Position numbers and translations under genes: made by a program. 64,000 nucleotides of DNA from Trichobilharzia szidati (taxonomy: Eukaryota; Platyhelminthes; Trematoda; Strigeidida; Schistosomatidae), in NCBI GenBank assembly GCA_944472155.2, contig OX235279.1, positions 57,261,564 to 57,325,563 of the forward strand, written 5' to 3'. Shown in pieces: positions 33,336-44,225 of this stretch. The number at the start of each line of letters is the position of its first letter. The first letter of the stretch is position 1. The notes under the pieces are model-generated. The model ran no database searches, had not been told where the DNA came from, and saw nothing but the letters and a program-made list of their open reading frames with translations.

Positions 33336-34575
33336 AGTCAACTAAGTGCCCACAATTACTTATTAACAGGTTTTCCTAAATTTTCCAGCAGAATAATCCA
33401 TGGTGAAATTTTATCTGGTGCTGGTATGCTTCACACTTCTCATGGTACGAAGTTCAAAGCAAACCACGTATTATAATCTCTCTTTGACTTTTATAATACT
33501 TGTAGAAATCTCGCTAATCATACATTCACCAGAAATCACTTAACCAGAAAGTTGAACAATTTTTGAATATTTAAAACTATTTACTAAAAAGTGAAAGTGA
33601 AAACATATGTTTTAGGAATATTGCAAGTTCATCTTGCGTTACGGAAATATTGACAGAGAATGAATGAAAGTACTAGTGAAATGTTTTTCTTTGTCCTCAT
33701 TTTTCTAAATTTCCATAGTCTTATTATTTTTTAGGTCTTGTGCATTAGCTTTCCAGCTGTCTCACGGAAAAAAAGCTATATGCAGCCAATGGTATGTATA
33801 ACCTAAAGCAACTTTTCCATATCTTCATTAAGTGCCATTCGTTTTATACACTCTCTGTACCTAATTGGTAGTGACTGAGTTATATTTTAAATTGTTCACT
33901 AAGCCTACGTTATCTGACAATGTAAACTAGCACATGTCACATAGTTCCTGTTTTGGACTTCATTTTCTCAAGTGATTTCTCAAGTAATTTTCTGACCCCC
34001 TCCTTTTTAACTTCACCTACGGTTCACCCATACTTAACTTAAATTCCAGTTTGATTTATTAACTAATTAAAATACAAATGCATTCAGTTTAGTGATTTCA
34101 ACCTAGTCAGGCCTTTTAGTGATAATTATCACTAAAAGGAGAGAATCTAGACAACTGATAACAGAACAGCACAGTACCACATGAAAAGTAGTAATCCTGC
34201 AGTGCAGCCTTTTGTTGTCCACTAACTAGGTTAGGAGCTATGTGAACCTGTCCATGTATTATCATGACTAAAAAAGCTTTGTTTATTTTTCTAATAAGCA
34301 GTATGAGTAAATGGTAGATTTAATCTGATATCATCGAACTTCGAACGTCGTAGAAAACGTGTTGCATCAAAATACCCAAATCAGAGCTACACTAGATTAT
34401 GGAACTTTGAAATCAAGTAGTTCATGACTTCAAAGACTACGGAGAGACGAGAAATCCAAACATCGAAGATCATTTGTTGAGAAAAACTTCGAAAATATTA
34501 AGTGTTAACGATAACAGAAGAAAGCAGTTTATTTTCGTGGTAGCGTGATGGAATTATTGCTAGAATTTCTATAAT
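33336..34575. other. AT-rich non-coding stretch
   Basis: Contains a 28-base perfect palindrome at 34112-34139. No coding similarity seen. Confidence 0.35.
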
Positions 34576-34582
34576 TAAATAA

Positions 34583-34970
34583 TTCTGATGCTCGCTAGTG
34601 ACTTGCTACAGGTTGGAGCTTCCTGCAGTTCTAGTGAGAAGTCGTGACCAGTGAGGTCCAATTAGAAGTCACGTGTGGATGGATTTCCACCAACGACAAT
34701 AGTTGGGGTGGCGCTAAAATCACGAATTGGTAGAAGTTAGAATTCATGAGCCATTGAATCGGGTCCCAGTGACTGAATGGTATACGAGCTTGCCTTGTAA
34801 CCGGAAGGTCCTGGGTTCGAATCCCAGTGGGTGCGTACTGCCGATGATTCCCAAACTAGGATGAAACAGCAGCTGTCCAGTACTCCCTGGTTTTCAATGG
34901 TTCTCTAACTGATATCAGTCCGTGATCAACTCGTAAAACATAACTAATCCTTACAAATCAAACTACAGAA
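34583..34970 (+). mobile_element. Sm-alpha-like tRNA-derived SINE with foldable hammerhead
   Basis: Second copy of the unit at 5520-5920. Box A-like sequence lies at 34776-34790 and box B GGTTCGAATCC at 34814-34824. The hammerhead is at 34835-34883, and the tail contains CTAATCCTTACAAATC. The two copies align by eye along the whole body with scattered substitutions and small indels. A short A/T-rich stretch separates it from the next SINE. Confidence 0.8.
34835..34883 (+). ncRNA. Hammerhead ribozyme, type I-like, near-complete
   Basis: Stem I: GTACTG (34835-34840) with CAGTAC (34878-34883), six perfect pairs. Core: CCGATGA (34841-34847), which differs from CTGANGA at the second position only. 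Stem II: TTCC with GGAT, three pairs and one end mismatch, loop CAAACTA. GAAA at 34863-34866. Stem III: ACAG with CTGT, four pairs around CAG. Cleavage triplet GTC ends at 34877. The order and the loop resemble the known Sm-alpha hammerhead. The core substitution probably reduces activity. Confidence 0.7.
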
Positions 34971-34984
34971 AATTAAATAATTTT

Positions 34985-35190
34985 TTAATTAATTAAAAAA
35001 AAAATTTTATTAAAGCTTGACTCCACACAGTATTTTTGAAACAGGCATGGAATTTTCGGCGTATGATATCGTTAGCTCAAATTTATCAGACCAACCACTG
35101 ATATTAGGTCTGCCTCAGCAGGGGATTGAACCCCGGACCATGTGCATGGTAAACGAGCGTCCTAACCGTTGTGCCACCAACGCACAATAA
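34985..35190 (-). mobile_element. tRNA-headed SINE, second tail type
   Basis: The minus-strand head has GTGGCACAACGGTTAGGAC and GGGGTTCAATCCCC, near-identical to the head of the 21.5 kb SINE. The rest differs: it has the body CCATGCCTGTTTCAAAAA and ends in an A/T-rich run of about 30 bases. The same body occurs at 43563-43768 and 50958-51125. Confidence 0.75.
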
Positions 35191-35410
35191 GGGGAGGACC
35201 GTGAGGCCTCCCCACTGACAAAAACTACTCGTCCGAGCTCACCCGGTTAGGGTCCGTCACGAGTTTCAACCCACCGAGGTACGATGGTGAGCCTCCACTC
35301 GGGGTCAGAGCATTCTTGATCATCCTGAACCCGGAACCAGGTAAACAGCTTACTATTGAGGACTGCAAGAATGTAAGTGCATTAAAATGTTTGCTGTAGA
35401 TGTTGTTCCT

Positions 35411-35600
35411 TAACTCCATAATGGTTAAGATTTTATTTTGATAAATCACACAGTGTTGTACAGTTATATTATGAGCAATAGTTTGTGCTCGAAACGTCAT
35501 CAGTTAATATAACTGTACAACACTGTGTGATTTATCAAAATAAAATCTTAACCATTATGGAGTTATACTCCACCACAGTGCCCAAGTTTTATACTTATAT
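35411..35600 (+). mobile_element. PLE terminal inverted repeat with hammerhead half
   Basis: Arms 35411-35471 and 35505-35565 are 61-bp perfect inverted repeats. The 33-base spacer holds GAGC (35473-35476), GCTC (35487-35490) and GAAACGTC (35491-35498), that is stem II, the GAAA box and a cleavage triplet. The CTGANGA core reads ATTATGA, so the motif is degenerate. The right arm continues into ACAGTGCCCAAGTTTTAT, which recurs in reverse at 56500-56530. Confidence 0.65.
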
Positions 35601-35604
35601 CAGT

Positions 35605-38540
35605 GTTGTTCCTTAATGTGTGCAAAAGATGAGACACGGTTGTTCGGATCTAGTTAGACATTTTCACTCAGTATCAAATCCGCAAAACAGTAAATAATTT
35701 TCATATTTTGTATTTTGTTTTTACAAGTGACCATTCTTAGGTATGTGTTTATTGTGACTAACATGTAATTGTAATCCACTACCGCCGTGGTTCACTTACT
35801 CTTCATAACAGGCAAAATTTAGTTGTAACGTTTTTATCAGCAGAACCTATAGACACTGAGGGATGGATTCACCAGGCGAATGACTCATCAGTCATAAAAG
35901 AATGTCGAATATACTTTATAAATATTTAATGAATTGTCAGTATCTTAGGTGCAATTATTCTGAATTCTAAATTTAATGAAACTGATGCAAACTAAATCTC
36001 CTTAATATGGTATATGAATGAGTCAAAAGGATACCATTTTTAGTTAACTGAAGGCTATCAGATGACATGGCTTTATCCATATGCTACAAAGGATTCTCTG
36101 AGTTTTTTGCTGAGTATCACTTGACATATGGCAGTATCATTCAGCTATAAAATGAGAATGATAAAGATCTGGGGCACTCCTTATTGTACATATGAATCTT
36201 TTATTCAGCAAATGAGGTCTTTAATCACTTCTGTCAGTTTTTATCTCTAAACAGATCAGTGCTTGGTCTCAGTTTGAAATTTCTCAGCAATGCACAGCTA
36301 CAAAGCCAAAAGCCACTATGCCGTAAGAAATGCTAATCTGGTGTTTCATCATTTTCGACTGTATCTAAACTAATAACTGGCAGTAAAAAAACTACTTGGA
36401 AACCTCTGAGTTACCCATTTATTACTTAATAATTATTCCTGTATTATCTAATTGCTATCTGCATCACTTTTATTCCTGGACTCTTTAAAATGCATATAAA
36501 ATTGCATTATGGATCGACATATTATCATCAATGAGGGTGAGATCTATTCCATTTTTCAGTGAAGATAAACTCCTCACTATTTTGTGCATATATGTTTTAT
36601 TGCAGCCTGCTGAGCCACTCAATCATGCAAGATTGGGCACAAAAGTCTAAATAACATTCAGAGTAACATAAATACATGTTCGATAAAATATTTACAGTGA
36701 ATTAAATGCAGTTATCAAGATTGTGAATGGAAATGCGAAAACAATTATATATATATATATATATATATATAGTGTCAGTCAAGCTTTGGTACAGACTATG
36801 AATAAATTACAACTGAAAATATTAATTCATATCTGACTATATGTGAAAGTAATCTACTTCATTGTGTGCCTGATAAGCAGTGAAATTAGTGCCTGCTTTT
36901 GTATTTCTTTGTAAAGGTTTATTACCTAATAGGGTAATTAAAATGAATTATTCTAATAATGAAATATAATACATGTGCACAGAAATGGAATTCAGTCTCA
37001 TTTGAAATGCAACAGCCTTCCATGCAGCAACATGAAAGTCCGTTCATGTTGTTAAAAGATGACTTACAATATTTTCACACATGTTTTGTCAATGTTTATG
37101 TGAACAGTAGTAATCACTGAAGCGAAATGGAGTCTGTCTAGATATGTCACTTCTATGCGCCTCTAAAAATTATGTTCTCCTCGTGGAGAGGGCAGTATAT
37201 GTCGAACAGCTCGGTGACGCAAGGTGAACATTGCTTAACACCTCACTTCATCGGTGGAAAAAGTTCACTATTATTAATTAGAAACTTAATATTATTTCAT
37301 TTGGTAAGGTGCAGTGAACTATGGAACGGTAAAAGTGCTTTCTTTGATTTTTTGTTCTTGACTATTCTAAGGAAACACATATTTGAAGCCTAGCGGTTGT
37401 AGCCATTTATCTGTCGGATATCAGGCCTTGACAAACCTAGCATTGAAATTAACTATCTCCTCATAAAATAAAACAGATATGTAAATATGTTTCCATTCTA
37501 TATAGCAAATTCCATGTTATTACATCTCTTGTTAAATATTTATTGAATGCTGCATCAAATTATTTTTTAAAATGGTTTAATAATCAAGCATAACTAGTTT
37601 TAATAAATCAGCAAATTCATGAAATAATGCAAATTTGAATGGTGTACAACCAGATTTATAGGAAATTTCGATATACACTAAACCTTAGTACCGTACTTTA
37701 CATTGATTAGCATTTTTTTATGTGTCGATTATCGATATCGCTGAAAGTTCCGGGAATCAGATTCGGGATGTTTGAGTCTAATTGTGAACTAAATACGTCA
37801 AACTTATGCATTCCGTGGTAGACAACTTGGAAGTCATTTTCACGACTTCAGATGCTGGTGTATTATTTATTACAAGTCATGCCACAAAAAATGTCATCAA
37901 GAAGCCTTCAAAATTTGATTTTATCAGCAAAGAATTGTTCCCCAATTAAACAAAATAGTGGTGGACATTGTTTTTCTCCTACAAAGTCGTACCTTGATGA
38001 GTTTAGATAAAATTATTTCGACTTAAACATCCTACTTATCAGTAGTTTGGAATTTTTAGGCGACTAATGCGTGTGTCAAGTGGAGTAAGTTGCTTGCGAT
38101 GAGTCAAAAATAGGTGCTAATGTGATATATCCGGCCGTGCAACGCATGGATATTAACCTATATATCTTTGCAGTACTTTTCGATAATTAATTAGTGAAAC
38201 TTCCAATGTGGGTGGATGCCCGGGTAAGTAGTCATATAAATCTGAAGAGCTGACGATATTCAATACCGAAACAATTAATTGTATAGATTTTTAAACCAAG
38301 CACCTTAATGGTCTAAAGAGATTTAGATATTGGATATCTATTTTCCATCATTATTAAAAACTTTTAAGAGTGAGTGTACAACAGCCGTGCTGTTTGTACT
38401 GATGTATCTTTGTTAATTGATAATACTTTTGCAAATTAAAAGTCAATCTGAACGAAGAATATTCTTTTCAATAATTTCTTTTCATGTTCTTACAATTATA
38501 AAATATAATATTTTAACTGATTAAAAATGCCCATTAAAAA
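35605..38540. other. AT-rich non-coding stretch
   Basis: Holds an (AT)n microsatellite at 36746-36771. A 73-codon plus-strand frame at 37172-37393 shows no family motif. Confidence 0.35.
36746..36771. repeat. (AT)n microsatellite
   Basis: About 13 AT units in a row. Confidence 0.95.
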
Positions 38541-38562
38541 TTTTTTTAAAAGAATAGACAAG

Positions 38563-38603
38563 GAACAAAGAGAACTCTTTTCGATAAATTCATCATCAGG
38601 TTC
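38563..38603 (-). ncRNA. Hammerhead ribozyme in PLE 3' region
   Basis: On the minus strand: stem I GAAC, canonical core CTGATGA, one extra T, a short stem II (GA with TC around ATTTA), GAAA, stem III AAGAG with CTCTT, H17 = T, then GTTC closing stem I (four perfect pairs). All elements occur in the correct order. Hammerheads in PLE ends are known from eukaryotes. This one lies about 165 bp past the stop of a PLE endonuclease frame on the same strand, as expected. Stem II is weak, and the cleavage triplet is TTT, not GTC. Confidence 0.6.
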
Positions 38604-38768
38604 TACAATTATATATACATTATAATGAATGAATGAATTAGTCTTATGAACGACATTAATGTTTAAATAACATCAAATCAATAATATTGATAAATTACAG
38701 CTGAACAGCATCAACATAAAATAAACTGAATGTCAGAAGAATTAGGAAAGGTAATAGTACAAATAGTA

Positions 38769-39185
38769 CTATGAGTTTATAGTTTCTACTGAGGGCCAGG
38801 GAAGTAGTAGGGGCTGGACTTGTTTCTTTTGGACACAGAGCACTGGTTGTTTGAGGCGAATTGCAATAGCCTCTGCTGTTTGGAGTAAGCGGTGCTTCGA
38901 CGATTTTGGTAGTTTGTTAGGCACCCGGTATATTATAGAGAAGGATTCTTCTACACTTGCTTTGTGACCGATCTGCACCAGATGGTCTAATATCGAGCTG
39001 TTAATACTTTTAACTACACCTTTACTTAGCCATAGTGGGATACATTCTCGAGCACGAAAAATCAAGTTCCTAGAGCAACGGCCAACATAACTCTCTCCAC
39101 AAGCGCAGTTGAATTGACAAATACAGTTTGAAGTGGCCAGTCTAGGTACTTCATCTTTCAGTCGAGGTAGCACTATCGGTCTTGT
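38769..39185 (-). pseudogene. PLE GIY-YIG endonuclease, 5' part lost
   Basis: An open minus-strand frame of about 134 codons reads TRPIVLPRLKDEVPRLAT, then CICQFNCACGESYVGRCSR (the GIY-YIG pair in a cysteine-rich setting) and LIFRARECIPLWL. It continues LDHLVQIGHKASVEESFSI, IIYRVPNKLP and RLLQTAEAIAIRLKQP, ending VQPLLLPWPS. The cysteines flanking the YVG motif match the variant seen in PLE nucleases. It is cut off at 39185, exactly where the RTE 3' end copy C begins, so the RTE insertion probably split or truncated it. No start codon is natural. Confidence 0.75.
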
Positions 39186-39723
39186 TCAGGATCGGAAAGG
39201 CAAGATACGCCTTCACCAACCTAAGACCAGTTTGGAAATCTTCTGCACTCAGTCAGCGTAAAGAACAAGATTCGAGTTTTCAACACAGATGTGAAGTCAG
39301 TTAGTTGGTGTTTCTATACGGGTCAGAAGCCTGCACTGCGTGTCACAAAATGGATTTCCAACAAGCTACATACTTTTATCAACAGCTGTCTTTGCTGTTC
39401 CCATACTGAAGATCAAATGGCCGGCGAGAAAGAAGTAGTCACAAGAAAATCTGGGAACGAACCGACCGATAGTCGATTGCTCAACAAATACGTAGGCAGA
39501 AAAGGGGAAGGATCGGGAATACATTGAGGAGGCCATCAAATGAACTCGCGCGCAATGCAGGCCATCTCTCGAGTGGAATCCTAATGGGAAATGAAGAGTG
39601 GGTCGTCCGAAGGTGGCACTGAGGTAATCATGCGAGGAGTAGATGAGAGATTGTGGCCGATAGTGGATCCATATGAAAGGGACAGTAACAAATAGAAGAA
39701 AGTGGAAATGTACTGTTGAAGCC
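39186..39723 (+). mobile_element. RTE LINE 3' end, copy C
   Basis: Differs from copy A (9979-10516) at two sites near the 3' end, with no indels. It lacks the first 108 bases of A and B and ends at GAAGCC rather than running through CCCTATGTT. It starts against a PLE frame on the opposite strand. It contains the same stops and frameshifts as A and B, so all three derive from one already-defective template or from each other. Confidence 0.85.
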
Positions 39724-39886
39724 TTTTTCTGCACTTGGAACATACTTAGAGGAATAGTGTTACATCGGAGGCATCCGCAAGCGTCCTTGAGTCGTGTGAT
39801 GCTATTTTCTTCTTCTAACGATATTTGTTTGGACTTACAATTTATGATGCAAATCAGTAAATCATTTTGGACAATTATACTATTAG

Positions 39887-40222
39887 TGTAACAGCAGAAG
39901 ACAAGGGCTAGGCAACAGATTGTTTATTAAGGAATTCAAAGCATATTTATATATTTTCATGTACATTATTATAGATTAGTTAAGCAAACAAACACAGTCT
40001 TCTGATTGGTTGCTTCTCACTTAAAGTTATTCTTTCATCTCTTTGTGACTGTTTCTTGAATGTCAGATCATCTATATGTTAACTGTATTCGCCTACGCAA
40101 AGTCTGCTGTGGTCGGTTTTGAATCAGTCTTTGTTCATATTTTCTCACGACAAATCTTGAGAACGTAAGCATTGACGTAAATTACTGTCTACCAATTTGG
40201 CTAGTAGACAGCTCCCACCACA
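39887..40222 (-). repeat. 3' LTR of the Gypsy element
   Basis: Compared with 44226-44561, I find three differences in 336 bases, all transitions, and no indels. No promoter was assigned. Confidence 0.92.
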
Positions 40223-40259
40223 CTCATCCCCCCGTCAAATATTTTGGACTGAATTCGGC

Positions 40260-41439
40260 TTGATCTTCTTGATGCTGCCGTCATCGTCGGCTTATCTCGC
40301 TCTATCCATTTCTGGAGCTCGCTGATGTTCACCCGCTTCTATCTGTTTGCATTTTTGATGGTAATTACGTGACCCCGTTTCGTGGTGACCGTGTATGGTC
40401 CTTCCCACTTTGGTAGCAAATTCCGCGACCCTGGCAATTATCCGCCGGTGTTTCGCCTATCGCTACATTTGACTTGATCTCCAATTTCCAATGCGGGGTA
40501 CTTCTCTTTTACCCTCAGTTCGGCTTTCACAGCGTCCACTTTCAGCTTTCGTTTTACGTTGTTGATAACTTCTTTTCACTCCGTCCGCCATCTCGTCATA
40601 CTCCAATGCTGATGGAGGGGCCAGGTCTTGTTATGTATCGGTAGTCGTGGTTTCCTCCCATACATCAACTGAAACGGTGCTTTCTTCGTCGTTTCTTGCG
40701 CGGACGCACGATGTGCTAGCAGAATCAGTGGAAGCTCTGTCTCCAAGTTACCGCCCTTTGTGGCCAGCCACTCTTTCAGGAGGCGGCTATTTCTCTCCGT
40801 CAGTCCGTTTGTTTGTGGATGATATAGCGTTGTTCTAATTTTCTTGATACCTAACTCTTGCAGCCGGACTTTAAACTCTTTGCTTTCAAAACACGGACCT
40901 TGGTCTGTCAATATCGCTTTTGGCACACCGTGATTTGCAACGATATGTCGCACCACTGCTTCTGTTACCGTGTTTGCGCGTTGATCAAGGATCGCGACTG
41001 CGTCTAGCCATCGTGTGGCATGTTCTGTCATGACCAGAAGATATTGATTGCCATTGGACGTTTGTGGAAAAGGTTCCATTACATCTACTGACCACAGGTC
41101 GCCTACTGCTGTCACTATAGGCGATTGCGGTGACAGTCGTATATACTGATCACCTTTCATCAGCTGACATTGCGCACATGCTGTTACGTACTTCTCGACG
41201 TCTTCTCTCATACCTGACCAGTACATGCTTTTTCGCAGGAGATCGTTCGTTCTGGCAACATCTGTGTGAGCTAGTTGGCGGCATTCCTGTATCATCTCCT
41301 GGCGCAGACACTGAGGTATTACTGCTAAGCGGCTTCCGTCATCCTCCTGCCACGTCAACATTCCGCAGGCATTCAAGCTTAGCCGGTCTTTTTGTTCGAG
41401 TAGGAGATTTAGCTCACGGTTCGCTGTGGGCCGATTCAC
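40260..41439 (-). pseudogene. Gypsy integrase
   Basis: A 287-codon open frame (41439-40576) holds a zinc-binding relic (QECRQLAHTDV ... CAQCQ, with the first histidine lost) and the catalytic core: DLWSVDVMEPFP (first Asp), ILTDQGPCFES (second Asp) and YHPQTNGLTERNSRLLKEWL (Glu), so the D,D,E set is complete. A shift at 40576 moves the C-terminal part into another frame, where GPYTVTTKRGHVITIKN is seen (about 40360-40420) with a stop before it. No chromodomain was seen. Integrase joins the new DNA copy to the host genome. Confidence 0.85.
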
Positions 41440-42178
41440 CTTATTTTGTTAGTTATCACTTGTATGACAGTTTTCAAGGTGTCGTCTGATCTTTGAATCC
41501 GGACAAGTCTTGCTGGGTCCTGCTCTAAGGCATTTACACCATATGCTATTTCCGGTAACTCCACCTCTTCTGTTCTAGATAAAATATCCGGTAACACATT
41601 CTCTTCTCCTGGAACATGAGAGATCGTGAAATCGTACTCTTGCAGGCGCAGTATCCATCGTGACAACTTCCCACGTGGGTCTCTGGCGGTTCTCAGCCAC
41701 TGCAACGGCTTATGATCAGTCTCTACGTGGAAGCGTTGACCCAGTAAATAGGGTCTCCATTTGACTAGCGCCCACACAATCGCCAAACACTCCTTCTCAA
41801 TTGTTGAATACTTCTGTTCTGCGAGCGTTAAAATACGGCTGGAGTACTCGACGACTCTGTCACCCTGCCTAAGTACTGCACCTATTCCGTAATCGCTAGC
41901 GTCGGTAGAAACTATGAACAGCTCTCCCAGTACCGGTAGTCACAGCGTCATTCTCTGGTGATCCATCAGCTGTTTGATGTGGTCAAATACTCTCTGCGAG
42001 TCTTCGGACCAGACAAACTTTGACTCGCCTAATAGCCGGTAGAGCGGGGCCGCTACTTTGTTGAAGCTTTTCACGAATCAACTGTAGAACGCTGCTCTCC
42101 CCAAAAACTGTCTTAATTTCCTTTTCGAATTCGGGGGCTCAATGGACTTGATTGTTAAGATTTTTTCCGTCAGCGGTG
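41436..42178 (-). pseudogene. Gypsy RNase H
   Basis: Reads GQFLGRAAFYS-like connection sequence, with a stop near 42075, then LFIVSTDASDYGIGAVLRQG (catalytic Asp present) after a second stop near 41940. It continues KYSTIEKECLAIVWAL, HVETDHKPLQWL, GKLSRWILRLQEYDF and HVPGEENVLPDILSR, the standard retroelement RNase H order. The part from 41786 on is open for 116 codons and ends where the integrase frame begins. The stops mean no full Pol protein. Confidence 0.85.
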
Positions 42179-43084
42179 TTATCTCGCCATTTCCCAGCTT
42201 ATGACCCAAAGCGTAACGTTCTTCTTAGCAATCTGAGATTTCTCCTTGTTGATGCGTAAACCGAAATCCTCGATGCGTTTTAGAACTGCCTCTACATGCT
42301 CTACGTGGTCAGTCTCGTTTGTACTGTATATCACTAGTTCATCTTCATAAGCTTCGACGTTCCTCAAATTCTTAAGTAGCAACGTCATTAATCGTCTGAA
42401 TGTAAACGGAGCACCTGCCAATCCAAAAGGCATGCGTTTCAACCGATACTGTTTTTGTCCCATAAAGAACGCTGTCTTATCTCTATCTCCTCGTTCTATA
42501 GGCAGTTGCCAGTACCCCGATCGCAGATCTAAGACTGTGAACAGCTTCGCACTTTGTAGGAGATCTAAAGTTTCTGCTATTGTTGGCATTGCACACGGTC
42601 TCAGCTCTGTTATACTGTTCAATTGTCTGATTTCAACACAAAATCTGTATTTCCCTTTGCTTTTCTTCACCAATAGCACTGGAGAACTATACGGGCTATC
42701 GGCTTCTTCAATAATGTCATCCCTCAACATTTCTTCAACCTGTCTTGCAACCTCGCTTTCTAAATGACCCGGGACCCTTCGAGTAACAAATGGTCTCCCT
42801 TTCTTGCTTGTCACTGGAATTTCACGCTTCACTTTATCACAGTAGCCGTACGGATCTCCCTCTCCAGTGAAAAGATGGTTGTACTTGCTGAGTAACTTTA
42901 CTATACTTCGGACTTCCGATGCCGCAGTCCCTGCTACCTCACTATTCTTGTGCATGCTAAAACACCCGTACTTCGTAACGACAACCCTTTTCTTCATGTT
43001 AATCACTGCATCCACTTCTCACAAAAAGTCGGCCCCAAGGATTGTTCGGCGCAATTCAGGTACGACCAGGAATGGGAACGTCAC
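42179..43084 (-). pseudogene. Gypsy reverse transcriptase with altered active site
   Basis: A 278-codon open frame from 43015 contains VEEMLRDDIIEEADSPYSSP, KYRFCVEIRQLNSIT, FTVLDLRSGYWQLPI (motif A, Asp present) and MPFGLAGAPFTFRRLM (motif B). At motif C it reads AYEDELVIYS where most Gypsy RTs have Y.DD, so the second aspartate is glutamate and catalysis is probably lost. Upstream in the same frame, VTFPFLVVPELRRTILGADF precedes a TGA near 43021. Near 42179 the frame shifts, since VTLWVISWE replaces the expected LLGHKL. Confidence 0.88.
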
Positions 43085-43396
43085 TCAATCCTCTCCAATT
43101 CTAAACCTGCAGTCTGAAACTCCGGCGATTCTTAACACGTGACCGCCCACTGTCTGCATTGTCAACGAACAGGGTCTTATACTCTCACATAGACTCCTAT
43201 CTTCGAGTGAGACTGCTGCCCCTGTGTCGATTAAACGCACCAACTCGCGGTCATTTACCCGTACCTTCGAATATATCGCCCCCTTCTTGATCGGCCCTAT
43301 TACCTTAAGTCTCATAACACAGGAAGAAGACACCGTATATCTTTTAAAAATTCTTCTTCTCCGGGCAGCGGTTCCTCCAGTGCCCCAGTTTGCCAC
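43085..43396 (-). pseudogene. Gypsy protease
   Basis: The frame contains YSKVRVNDRELVRLIDTGAA, with the aspartic protease signature DTGA, then MQTVGGHVLRIAGV. It ends in a TGA at 43085-43087 that splits it from RT in the same frame. The start of this frame overlaps the gag zinc knuckle in a different register. Gag stops at 43344-43346 next to a T5A4 run, and pro lies in the +1 register. This could be programmed frameshifting or an indel. Confidence 0.82.
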
Positions 43397-44201
43397 AGGC
43401 GAAACACCGGTCTCTCGGCACGCTCAGTCTCAGCGCGGCCACTTCACGTTGCAACTCTTCGATTTGTTTCTAACACTGCTGGGATTTAAGGGCTCGACCG
43501 CTGCAACCGTCTTGCTTAACAGTTGTCTGGTCACTTTCGCAAGCTCCCTGATGTCCAGTGGCTGTATTTTTTTTATTTTTTATTATTTTTGGTTACAGCT
43601 TGATTCCACACAGTAATTTTGGTAGAAGTATGGAATTTTCAGCATGGATATCGGTGGCCCAAATTTTGCAGGCCAACCATAGATACCGGGTGTGTGTCGG
43701 GAGGGGATCGAGCCCCGGACCATGTGAATGGTTGGCGAGAGTCCTAACCACTGTGCCACCGGCGTTAACCAGATGTAGCTGTTGGGATATATGTTCTGGA
43801 ACACTCTCCATAAACTGGGACGCCATTATTTGTGCCTCAAAATCTTCGTCCAGTGTTGGTAGAGCGCGACGAAGTAGGCTTGTCAAGGTCAGCGCCAATA
43901 CGAGAGGATCACCGTCAACTCCCAGCTTCATGGTGCGAAACTGCTGCATTGCCCACTCTCTGTGCATCGGGCCGTCAAACTCCTGCTTCAAGCGTTCAAC
44001 CACTGACTTCCAAGTTGCTTGCCCCTCTGTTTGCCTCACAGTATCATATGCTACCTTTGCCCGGCCTCTCAGTAGCGTTCCAAGTAACACCGTCTTCGCT
44101 GATGGCTCTTGCACGCCATTCAGCTCTGCAATAGCTTCGAAGTTCCTCAAGAAGATCCATATGTCTCCTTCTTCAAAAGCTGCAGGCCATGGGACTTTCA
44201 T
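43344..44201 (-). pseudogene. Gypsy gag, interrupted by a SINE
   Basis: The frame starts at ATG 44201, only 25 bases inside the LTR, with MKVPWPAAFEEGDIWIFLRN, and continues LGTLLRGRAKVAYDTV, VVERLKQEF and ISQQLHLV. Here a 206-bp SINE interrupts it (43768-43563). After it come PLDIRELAKVTRQLLSK and, one frameshift and one TAG later, KQIEELQREVAALRL and the zinc knuckle CFACGKLGHWRNRC (43406-43365, C-X2-C-X4-H-X4-C complete). The knuckle binds element RNA in functional Gags. There is no room for a leader between the primer site and the ATG, which overlap closely. Confidence 0.85.
43563..43768 (-). mobile_element. tRNA-headed SINE (second tail type) inside gag
   Basis: The minus-strand head GTGGCACAGTGGTTAGGAC and GGGGCTCGATCCCC, then a body containing CCATGCTGAAAATTCCATAC and CAAGCTGTAACCAAAAATAA, and an A/T-rich tail. 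It is the best-preserved copy of this type. It splits gag after codons for QQLHLV. I see no convincing target duplication. Confidence 0.85.
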
Positions 44202-44210
44202 TTCGCGACA

Positions 44211-44223
44211 GGCAGCGACACCA
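44211..44223 (-). other. Primer-binding site
   Basis: In element sense, TGGTGTCGCTGCC starts three bases after the 5' LTR. It is complementary to a tRNA 3' end GGCAGCGACACCA. Such a tRNA would begin GTCGCTG. I have not identified which one. Confidence 0.7.
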
Positions 44224-44225
44224 AA

